A stretch of 64,000 nucleotides of DNA. Source: Apostichopus parvimensis (lineage: Eukaryota; Echinodermata; Holothuroidea; Aspidochirotida; Stichopodidae). The stretch is from the NCBI GenBank assembly GCA_000934455.1, contig KN883060.1, forward strand, positions 35,145-99,144, read 5' to 3'. Numbering within the stretch: the first letter of the stretch is position 1; every line of letters starts with the position of its first letter. Positions 1 to 12,100 of this stretch are shown here, piece after piece. The translations under genes were made by a program, and so were the position numbers. Under the pieces are notes generated by a model. The model saw only the letters and a program-made list of their open reading frames with translations. It searched no databases and had not been told where the DNA came from.

Positions 1-113
1 GGTAGGAGCAACAGTAACGGCATCGCCGATAGGGCCTTGCCTGCTTCATGGAACAGCTCCACCGCAAAGGCGATGCGTTTACGCATGACCAAGATGACCA
101 GGAGAAGAATCAC
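1..113 (-). CDS. SLC44A1: SLC44A1 coding exon 8 (cut by window edge)
   Basis: Begins in phase 0 after CTGTTGCCAG and encodes [13 protein letters not shown] followed by [15 protein letters not shown], a membrane helix, the conserved basic turn and the next helix. It runs into base 1, so its 3' end is not seen. Confidence 0.92.
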   Translation of the reverse strand, partial: MILLLVILVMRKRIAFAVELFHEAGKALSAMPLLLLL

Positions 114-3100
114 CTGGCAACAGGAAATGGTTAGAGTATCATTAACCTTTACAACTCATGAAATATATATATATACATATATATACTAACATATCCCAAT
201 GCATATACACCTAACATACAAAAAGCAGATACTAAGTTATTATTTGGAGATACCGAACACACAGATGTAGGTTACACAAGACACATATTTGGTACACAAA
301 TAATAACAGTCAAGAGAAAAAGATTAGGAAGACGAGATTCAGGTTCTGTTCGAACCATTTAACCAGACACATCCACTGACAGACACATCCATTGACAGAC
401 ACATCCACCGACAGACACATCCACCGACAGACATCCACCGACAGACACATCCACCGACAGACACATCCACCGACAGACACATCCACTGACAGACACATCC
501 ACTGACAGACACATCCACTGACAGACACATCCACTGACAGACACATCCACTGGCAGTCACATCCACTGACAGACACATCCACCGACAGACACATCCACTA
601 ACAGACACACTGACAGGAACCAGGAACAAGCTTTGTGGCTGATGGAACTGCCATATAGCCTTTTTAGTAAGCTACACTGCCCAAAAGTGACTACACAGCC
701 TCTGATAACTGAATCAAAAAACTAAGTTTGCACAGCAAAGTTTATTTGACTAAACTGGTTTCCTTCAATGGTTGTTATAGCCATGGGGTAGCAAGCAAAA
801 CAAAGTACACAACTGGCTTCCCCCCTCCCTATTTTCACAAATAAAACTTTTGAAGTACAAGGAAGAACACCATCGTGTGTATTGCCTGATATATTACAAA
901 AACATGTAAGGAAAGTGACATATCAATTTCAAATGGAAATCAAACCCCTGAAGTTATGAAAGTCAGAATGTTTTTTTTTTCTTTTCCACAGAATAATTGC
1001 CACTCACCGTAAAGACAGTGGCACAGATGGAAAAAATGAGAAATGTCTTGATATTGTCAGCATCCATTTCTAGCCTCTGGTGCAAGGGTATCTCTTCGAA
1101 TGCTTGCTTCTTGTAGTAATAGGTTACCCATAATGCAATGGTGCCAGCTGCCCAAAGAAATAAAAATGTCAGCATGTTACATCAAACATTTTGCCTTTTT
1201 ACATCATCAAAGACAAAAAGACCATTGAGACCTTAAAGCAGCAATTTGCGTTGATTCTCGAGATTTTCCAATCCTAGGATATTATATGATACTATACCAA
1301 TGAAGTAAACTAAGCTAACTGAAAAGTTTCAACTCAAAATATTCCCGAAAAGTGCAAAAAAATGACATTTTTCTGACATTCGTATTTTGAATCTTTGGCT
1401 TTGATACACTCCTCCCACTTATAGGAACCCTGTCAGCCTGCGTGTGTGTATACTTTACTGCACTACTAATAGCGTACCGAAGCTGAGGGATTACCAATGA
1501 GTGAGTCCATTCTTAGCCCCAGGTCATACATGTGTGCACTGATTGGTTGAATTTGAATTGGCGGTTTTGCAGTGCTGCATGTGATAAATACTGATCAGAT
1601 GTGTCTGGGAGACACAAATGTCAGAATCGTATAACAGCCTTAATTACTTGCTAATTACCGTTCGCCGTGGGGTAAAAAATATGAGAAAGTCTTACTTTGG
1701 TCGTTTGTGATTGTATTATGATAAAAACTCAAAAATTGAGGAAAAATTGTGACTCAACGCAAAATGCTGCTTTAAATTGCAGAAACCTGTGCTCTGCAAA
1801 GATGTGATATTTTGTTGGACAGAGGTTTGAGAAGACTGAGCAGTAAAATGTTCAATTTGCAACATATACCAGTCAGAAGAATGACAGGAACTTACACACC
1901 TGAATTTAACACATTGAACACAAACAAGGCCATGAGAACTACAGCATTTATCAACTACATGTACAGATAAAGTCTGGATTATCAAGAGCTTCCATCCTCT
2001 GGATGGAATCATCTAACTATTAAAACTCCATCCTCCAAATTTATAGATTATCCGGCTAGAATATATCCAGCGACTCACACACTGTAAGTGTTTTATTCAA
2101 GTTCACGTACAATAACACAGGACCTCGCACACAGATTGGGGGGGGAGGCTGGGCTAATGAACATATCTTGACCCCTCTATATTAAAAAGGATTGATTACA
2201 TGTCACTGTATTGATTACATAATTACAATTAATTACATGTAGCTGTAAGAAAAGAAGGAAATTTGAAAGAAAAAAAACAAAGCCAAGAATCTGGTTCACT
2301 TACCGATGGAACCAACGATTGAGAGAACGTAGATCAACCACACGATGATTTGTGCAATAATATGCAGCAGTATCATAATGATGAAGGCAACCACTGCAAC
2401 AAAGAGAGAAACACTGATTCTCATTGGTCCACAAAGGCTGGGTCCACAATGATCAACCAATCAGATTGGGCTATCTTTGAATGCATGGGGTATCATTCAA
2501 AATGTTGCTTACATGGTACTGACAACATAGTACGATGAGAATTCAAAAAAGCATGCAGGGAACTTTGTACCAAATCGCATCCAATTGTAATATATTTAGT
2601 CGCAAAAACTGCTCAAGGTTATCTCTTATCGCCTATTGGGAACAGAGCTACAAATTATATGGTAAATTGTGTCACAACGACATCCATATCCGAGTTGTGA
2701 GTCACGAGTCATTTGGTCAAACGATATTCAAGAACAGACCTAACGCCATGTAAGAGCCTTTACGAAAAAATGACAAACATAGTAAGCTACAACCAGGCTA
2801 AGATAAGCATTACTGTTACCATGTGCCAAAAGAGAAACATTATTATACCAAATATGTCTTTTTAACCAATTCTTGGTGTGTTTCCTTGGCAACATTTTCT
2901 TCATAACTTTAAGGTAATCAGATAACACTAGAAATAGTAGATGATTGTCTGAAAATATGATCCCTACACTTAATATAACTGCTATAACTTTCTAGCTTGT
3001 TATCACAACGTGTGGGAATAATCTTGAGGGACAAACATCTGGGGAAATGCTTTTGTCCAGACTTTCAGTAACTGTTCGGAAGCAAATTTGGTTTGAAGGG

Positions 3101-6100
3101 TACTGAATACTGTCAGTGTTAAGAATAGATAAGTGTTAAGAATAGTTAAGAATAGAATAAGAAGGCTCAGAATCAATTCGGTCACCGGATTACTCTCCAA
3201 AATTGTTGCCAAATCGGGCTCCGGATTATCCAAAGACCAATAAAGCGGGGAAGAAAATTGAGGCACAAAGAAATGTTTTTACCCATAGAAATTAAGCAGA
3301 GTCCCAGGATCCACCACCTTGCCACATAGAGGTCCATCAAGGCCTTCGATATAAACTCGGAAGCGTTGAGAAACTCTACGATGTCGTTGATCTGTACTTC
3401 CGCTAAGGTCCGTACATCGTTTGGAATGCACCTACTGAGGATCGGTTGACTGAGAGAGAAGAAGATCAGAAAAAAATTGCCAGGTTTGAATGGAGTATAA
3501 CTTCAACCGGAATATTTGAATAAATTTTACACAATAAATTTACAAATACTAAATTCCAAAAGCTTAGATGTTTCAGCTGTAGGATTTCTTCTGTCACCTT
3601 CAATGAAAGGAGCCGTCAAACGACATAGATGTATGCAACATCAACATAAAATACATGGATGCAATGATGGTTTTGTCCTTGGATGGAAGTATTCAAACAC
3701 CTCAATCTCATACATATTCATTATCTTATTACTTGCTTAGTCAAAGCCACCAGTCTGTAAAAATCAGGCCAAAAAATACATGGATGCAATGATGGTTTTG
3801 TTCTTGGTTGGAAGTATTCAAACACCTCAATCTCATACATATTCATTATCTTATTACTTGCTTAGTCAAAGCCACCTGTCTTTAAAAATCAGGCCAAAAA
3901 GGCTTGGTGAGTATCACAGCACTCATACATATTCATTATCTTTTGTTACCTGTTCTAGGCTACCCATAGCCCACCACTCTTTACACTGATCACATTAGTC
4001 TTACAGTAACTACACATTGGTAACCTTACATCAGATTCTCTACATGGTTACCTAAAGAGGTCAGCCTATCGCCTCTTGTAATTAATGGTAATGACTATCA
4101 ATCTCATGCATATTAATTATGTTACAATATCTCTTCCTGGTTGCATATATAAATCAGCCACTCAATCCTTACAGTTGAATGTTATGATTCCTATCAATCT
4201 CATACATATTCATTATGTTGCAATTTCTCTTCCTGGTTGCCTATAGAAATTAGCCACTGCAGCAGTACAGCTGAGTGTGATTCCCATCAACCTCATACAT
4301 ATTCATTATGTTGCAATATCTCTTCCTGGTTGCATATAGAAATCAGCCACTCATTCCTTACAGTTGAATGTAATTCCTATCAATCTCATACATATTCATT
4401 ATGTTGCAATATCTCTTCCTGGTTGCATATAGAAATCAGCCACTCAATCCTTACAGTTGAATGTAATTCCTATCAATCTCATACATATTCATTATGTTGC
4501 AATATCTCTTCCTGGTTGCATATAGAAATCAGCCACTCAATCCTTATAGTTGAATGTAATTCCTATCAATCTCATACATATTCATTATGTTGCAATATCT
4601 CTTCCTGGTTGCATATAGAAATCAGCCACTCAATCCTTGCAGTTGAATATGATTAACAAAATCCTCATACATATTCATTATCCTACAGCACCCGGCACTG
4701 GTCTTCATGGCTACCTATATAAGTTAGCTAGATGTCACACGTTACTGTTAATTAAAAGACTTGTTATACTCCACAATCCACATACATATTCCTTACATTA
4801 CAGTTTATCTTCATGTTTTACCAGTAAGACAACCGATCCTTGCTGTACGTGGATGATATAATTCATATCCACAATCCTCAAAGGTTCACTACCTTCACAG
4901 TTCCTCTAACCAAATTATGAACATATTTGCTCACGAATATTCACAGTCAATGTTCTTTTGTTTGTGAAGGACATCTCTGAAAGAACATGTATCAAATATA
5001 CACACCTAAAAATATAACAAGGGGGTACTACCTCTACATGGTTACACCATGGAGCTATCTGTTTATAGCTCCATGGTTACACCTAGAGGAAAAAACAATT
5101 AATCATTTCTGGCATTTTCTCATTAACGTTCCTTTACTTTGCGTCGGTTCCACTACTCAAACTTTCCGACCTACCTATCCATGACCACTTCCGGGCACGG
5201 TCCAGTCAGCCCTTGCTTTTGCTCTATGTAATCGTCCACGGCAACGTCATAGTTGCAGAGCAGGATGTCCGTCTCCCTAGCGTAACTCTGGATGTCATTC
5301 GTGGTGTTAAATGTCTTGGTCGGACACCGGGAGACACAGATCTCCAACGAGTCCGTAGGCTGCTTAATATCCATGAAAAAGACAAAACTGTTAACGAAAA
5401 GAAAAGAAAGCAAGAGGGTCACTGTTACTTTCGGTAGGTATTTTGAGTCATAGCAGAACTGTCGTTTTTAGGAAAGACAACAAGTCGAGTCGAGAATGAT
5501 GTTAGCATAAAATTTTGATCCAACATTTTTGTAGAACTTCCTGAAAGGAGTCATCAGTCAAAACAGATGAGAAAGACACTAAAGATATACTCAATGGAGT
5601 GTTAGTTCAGTGGTTAACGCCGGTGCCTTCCAATCATAAGGTCCCCGGTTCGAGTCACTCCAAGATTAATGTATGTCGTCCAGTTACAGAGTTGTTGGCA
5701 ATTGACAATTCATAATCATGGACATTAAATATGAATGTAAGAGACTGACTTCGGTCAGCTTGCGGCTTTGATAGGCCGATGAGGCTTCTTCGCGAGTTCC
5801 TGCTTGCAGGAGGATCTAAAATACATACATATCTCTTACTGAAAAATGTTCAGGCTGATGAGGTTGGATGAGTGAGAGGTTCAAATTTACCGTAAAGAAT
5901 GATTCCAGTACTAGATAAATTTACATGATGCTTCACCACAGAGCGATAATCGACAATTCACGAAACGTAAAAGCCAAAACCCTAACTTTTGAAGACATAT
6001 TGAGAAGAGAAAAATAATACACCTGGAGTACTGGAGTTTGCCGGTTCTTTTGTGCATTCTATGAACACACAAACTGAAACAATGATGAAGTATTATAGTT

Positions 6101-9100
6101 TGAATTGTGAGATTATTTACTTCACTAATCCCACCACACTCTCCCATTGGAAGAGTTTCCACGAAGAGAATTAGAAAATAATCATATAATAATAATAATA
6201 ATAATAGTAACAATAAAAAGTATGCACTTTAAATATATATGAATAATTTTAACAGAGCATGGCTGCTCTGCTTTCCCCACACACCATGAGAACCAATTTT
6301 TATTGTTTTACAAATTTATGTTCTTAAATTCTCTTTGCTATCAACACTCACGGTCTATCACTCATATCCATTCCTGACTGGGTAATGTTACTCAATTTCT
6401 ATTTTCTACATATCTTTGTCATTTTCTTTACTATTAACACTCACGGTCTATCACTCATATCCATTCCTGACTGGGTAATGTTCTCAATTTCTATTTTTTA
6501 CAGATGTTTGTCTTCTCTTTGCTTTTAACACTCACGGTTTATCACTCATATCCTTTCCTGACAGGGTGATGTTCTCAATTTTCTCGTTCTTCTGACTGCA
6601 CACGTTCCCGTAGCTGTCGTAGCCGTAGACCAATCGGAGCACGTTGCCATAAGCGAGAGAATAACCCGCGATCACAATCTACGGAAACAACGTGAAACAA
6701 ATCAGAATTGATCTGCAGCTTCAAAATGAAATTATTTTAAAATGTATCTTTTAAATTCCAGATTGGACGGAAAGAAGACCTTACACTGTCATACTTCCTT
6801 GGGTACTAAAGCCGCCGAAATGCTATTTCTATATTCCATAATTCCATAACGTATAAATTCTATATCACGTAAATTCTTACGGTCTACAAATAATTCATCA
6901 TAATTCTATCGAATATTAACCTGGTAAAATCCATCAAAGTGGGTTATTTTTCATATCATAAACTACTAAACTGAAACATATATTTCATATTTCACATCAC
7001 TGTACACACATATTCCATATTTGACATCACTGTACACATATATATTTCATATTTGACGTCACTGTACACATATATATTTCATATTTGACGTCACTGTACA
7101 CACAGATATTTCATATTTGACTTCACTGTACACATATGTATTTCATATGACATCACCGTACACATATATATTTCATATCTGACTTCACTATACACAATAT
7201 ATTTCATATTCGACAGCACTGTACACACATACCATTCCTATCCAGAATACTATGAACACCAAGCAGCAGATGCAGTCAGTGCAACCTCTCTTCTCTCCCT
7301 GCCTCAAAGGGGCATCGGTCATCTAGGAGCACAAAAAAAGGAAGATTTAATAGTCAACTGTTAGACCAACCAGTACAAACATAACTGACTACGATACCAT
7401 AACATTAACTGAACGGGAATGATCACAGCAGAATTGATTCTCACTTTTTCCGACTATTGTGTTCTAAAGTGATTAATCAACAGTTGGACCACGTTTGAAC
7501 TTCCAAATGAGCAACCAAATTCCAGCAAATATTTCCACTGCATAGAGTTTAATACATCAGTACTGTAGCTACATAAAGCACTTTTGAGACGTTTCGAGTT
7601 GATCTTGGGTTGACTTTTCGGTGCTAGTCGACGCCAACACTTCTCTTTATAATAAAGTGGTTCATTAGCTTTAATAACCAATTTTCAATTTTAGTTACAA
7701 GTGATTAATGCTAATTTGACGAAAATCTGTCTGTAAAACAATGACAATTGTTGAGAACTGGACTTATTTTATTTTAATCAATACTTTCTCATTTGAACTT
7801 TCATTTGGTGAGGAAGACTTCAGGGGTTGTCTTCATACTCTGCACAATCGCAATCTTGTTTCGAGCAATACCAGGTACTGGGTCTGTTAAAAACGTTTGA
7901 CAGCACGAACAATGAGCTGCTTTAAAATGTGGTGAATAAAGTCGTGGAAAAAACCTGTGTTACTGGCAAATGTCTCAAGCAAAATTAATGCCTCAATTCA
8001 ATTGTGTACAATTAATTTAAACAAAAGTTGGGAGGTTAATTCCTGGATGTTATTTGATCAAAAGCCACTGTTGTCCTGAAATATAGGGCGTGGATAACAA
8101 AACGTCTTGTTATATTAGCTATATATATATGCTGTAATTAAATACCATAATTGATAGGAAAAAGTGTGTATACACTGGTCATGTTTTTAAGTCCTATTCA
8201 TGATATCTCTTCCTGCTCTATAATTTGCCTTTAATTGGAATTTCCTTGAAGCATTTTCAAACTGATACCACAGTATCCAAATGTTCTTCACTCATGGATT
8301 TGTTACATAGAGTGTGCATATATACATTAAAACATTACGCACACCGATAACATTGACAGGTTCATTACTAGACAACAGTCCATTAGGGTTTTGCTTCGTT
8401 ATGAAATTAATCATAGTCTACGTAAGCAGGGCAAACTTTTTAATGGTCGTCCGATTGAGCGAGACGACCAAATAGGTAAAAAAAAGAAATCACCCTCCAT
8501 ATCCTGGGAGATACTGAAATAAATTGAATAGACCGTAGGGTCTATGATCCATCTAAAGGGGGGGGGGGGTACTGGCCCAAAGCTGGTGTTCCATTCACCA
8601 AACCTGTACATCTCTCTTACAGTGTACATATTGGTCATTTCTTGATAATTTTGTTCAGACAAACCAAATTTGCTGTTCGGACAAGCAAACTGCAAGGCCA
8701 TCCTTATTGTTTTGCCCTGATGAGCAGACACCCTTCCAAGCTGAGTTGCAGTTTAACAGTAGTCACTGAGAGATACCAAAATTCATGACTTACTTTTTCT
8801 CAGGAAAACACACAGAATGACCAACAAAGAATGTTTTGATAACAAACAGCGACCAATGCCGAATATGTTAAGGTCAATTAACTATATAGACTATATAATT
8901 AAAACACCTACAATTGTGCAAACTGCAGTTTGCTTAACACTATAATTTATGCATGTACAATATTAGCATATTTACAGAAGCTAATGCACATCTAACATAA
9001 TGGGATATAATGGTGCTATTATTTACAGTTAACATCTCTCCAATTGTGAAATATGAGTCAAATCATTTTAACTCAAGTTCCAGCCAAGTGTCTGAGACTC

Positions 9101-12100
9101 TCATAGAGTGTCTGGTGCACTTCCTTGCATTTATAGACCAAAAATGTTTTTCTTTTAAATTCAAGAACAATAAATTATCTTCTGTCATAACTTACCAGTC
9201 TTGTTTTTTCAGAAGGAACCATTTCTAAAAATCTTATTAATGTATTGCTCTGAAAAGATCCCCAAATCTTGACACGTTGAATATAAACGTTGACACACAG
9301 GGTTAGTTGGACGAATAACGATGCTAACAGGCACAAACAGCTCTTGAAATCATGGACGATTGATCGACTCTAAAACACAGGCCAACAGTCTAAAGTACCA
9401 GCAACTGAGTCTCTGATGGCAAAGTACCCTGCCCAGTGCTCTAGTCAACACTGTTCTTTAGAGGAATTTAAAGGTTGTTTCTCACTCAAGTGGTATACCA
9501 ACATTGACTACACAAATGCTGAACTGACAACACTGACTGACATTTAACAACTATCCCAAAGGGAGTCTAAAGTACGTTTTTAGCGAGTAATAAACATTCA
9601 AAATGCCACCAAGAGATAGATAAGAAACAAAACTTTGATGACATCCTCTGCCACTGATTTTCTATGTCTGTCAACTATGATGATGAGCTGTGCTGTAACT
9701 GTTTCAACCAAACTAAATGATAAATCCCAAAATGGAACCTTCGTGTTCAGATCAAATACAGCTGTTGCATGTTTGCTCTAGCAGTAGGTACAGTAAATGT
9801 AATTAATTACTGAAGAAGCACATGTATGGATCTATTGTGACTGGAATTCAATAAATGCTCAGATTCTTCCTCAGGCAACCAAGCTGGTTTGTAATTCACT
9901 GTTCAACTTTCACAGAGCTCTCTACAATACTGACACATGGAAGGACTTGTCCCATTTTCAAGAGCTGTCCTTCTGTTATTGCAAATTCCTAGGTCAATGG
10001 AAGGGGGAAGACATCTCCAGGGGATTAGGATTAGCTAGATAGATCTACAGTCATGGGTAAGTATTAATCTGAGTAGTAATCTGAGATTTCTGGTAATGCT
10101 CTTTGTCTGGTTTTAATTTCTAAAGCATACTTTCAAGACTCTACAACCTAAAAGAGAGAGACTTAAAATTGTGATCATGAATCTACATAGTTAGATGGGC
10201 TCTTTCAATGTAAAGCACAGTACTAACTGTATTTAAGTGTAATAAGGGTTTAGTCTAAATGGAATGTGTGCATAGAGATGGTATGATCGGTACTTTGTCA
10301 ATGCTGCTCTCTATTATGGAAGCAACTTCCACTTTATAACCCATAGGTAGTACATAGGCAGACCAATGTATGGTAAATCAACACCTACAGTATTATATAT
10401 CTAGGTGGCCTTTTTCACAAGAACAATTCTAATGAGTGATAATCAAACATAAACAAAATGAGTGCAATGTGGGTGTGGAGACTGAAATCAGACAATGTCT
10501 GACTTTACCAATATTAAAGCAATTTTGAATCTGAGCAAACTCAACATTTGTTGATATATGTAGAATGCAGTATGTATACATACTGTATACAGGAGTCAAT
10601 GGATGCTCCCTTCAAAACAGCTGAAAGCTTCCAGTATGAAGAATTGAACCTACTTGGAATGCAAACAACATGACTAAATAGTGAAATCTCACGATGCCCT
10701 CTCTCAATTATGATTTTGTCAATTGAAGAACAGTATGTACAGATACACGTGTATGGGAAAACCTACAGTGTGGTGGTGACCTTATATAAAGAGTACCCAA
10801 GCAGGGAATCTTTTATCCGGTATCACCTCCCAAAACGGTATGCAAAATGGTATGCAAATTACAACACAATTGAAAATATGTATAGCAGGTTTTGCACACT
10901 GAAGCTGACTATATTCATTTTCTTCTATGAGAAACAATTATTTTTTTTCATTAGCCTTTGAAGAAGATCCTGCTAGGATCGAAACGTCAGGCCAACTTAC
11001 TTTTACACAGAATTAAAATTTGTGAGAACAAAAAAATGCTTCAAAAATGTGGATATTAAATTATTTCCTGCTAGGAGCTTAAATCAATTCGGTATGTTTT
11101 GCATAGAGACTGTGAAATTTAACATTATCCTTTGCCGTAGTTACTATGTTCATATCCAAAATCTTGCTGAAGCTGGTTGAAACTACCTGTGCGAGCGGGC
11201 AAAAATAAAACTTGATCTTAGATACTCAGTATTAAATTTATACTAAATTATTCATATCCACTGTTCCCACACTTTCTTGGAATTAAATTTTTAGGAGATA
11301 AAAAAGAGGTTACCCCATGACTCAATTTAAGGGAAAATTCCATTTTCTAGGAATTTTTTTTTGCCATCTTTCATTTTCCATGTCTGGAATTTGGTCTTCA
11401 AAATTGTCCATGACTTTGTCTTTAGTTATTTTTTAATGACTTTTGTTACTTCCATAGTTAAGTCCAAGTCATGCAACATATAATGTAGGCTACTGTCTGC
11501 TACGGTATGTCATTTAATCTACCACAATTTTAGGATACATATATAGTCTGTATTTGGACAGCTGCTGGATTGCTGTACAAGTGGATCGTCAATTTACTAG
11601 TTCTTAAAGAGTTTGGTTTATCATTCATTAAAAAAAATGGTTAACTATGCTTCTAACTAAACAAGTATGTGATTCATCAACATTTTTTTCAAACTGATGC
11701 AGGGCATACATTTAAACGCATTGAAGACTCGCCCCAAACCCCCCTCTGAAAAAGTTAACTTTCCAATGCTTGCAAGTGAAGTTTTCTTCTTGTCGCTACA
11801 AATGCAAACCGTAATGAAACGTGATACATTGTTATCTTTTATCTAGACCTGAGATGTCCATCGCTGCTATGTACAGTGTTGTGGGTATTGACCATAGCTT
11901 TATGTATTGAATGTACACTAGTGCCTAATTACCGACTGTAGCAAGCTGTGTGTGTATTTTCTGGGATGGATGGTGGTGTAGAACACTGCTGTTACACCTC
12001 ATTCGAAACTAGGTCAGATTACCGGCATGAGACGTTTCTTTGTGCGCGAGTCTTCACACCCTTTCCGGATATTTTCAGTCTGTTTCTCAGACAACCAGGT

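Larger units (their letters stand above)
3450..5174. other. SLC44A1 intron 4
   Basis: Intron occupied mainly by two related tandem arrays (3640-3900 and 4098-4660). From 4860 to 5174 nothing is recognised apart from a short inverted repeat, CTACATGGTTACACCATGGAG, at about 5032. Confidence 0.8.

Noticed and set aside
310-629. Three overlapping minus-strand open frames rich in Cys, Val and Trp
   Set aside because: They are the same 16-bp minisatellite read in three frames inside an intron; no splice or codon signal.
4237-4656. 139-codon plus-strand open frame of repeated [13 protein letters not shown] units
   Set aside because: Product of a 93-bp tandem repeat whose length is a multiple of three; no family and no conserved start.
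362-4660. Regularly spaced repeats resembling a CRISPR array
   Set aside because: Units are contiguous without unique spacers and the genome is animal; these are minisatellites.
5595-5665. Possible functional tRNA gene
   Set aside because: A and B boxes are present but the T-stem is short and the anticodon arm weak; the downstream tail shows a SINE.
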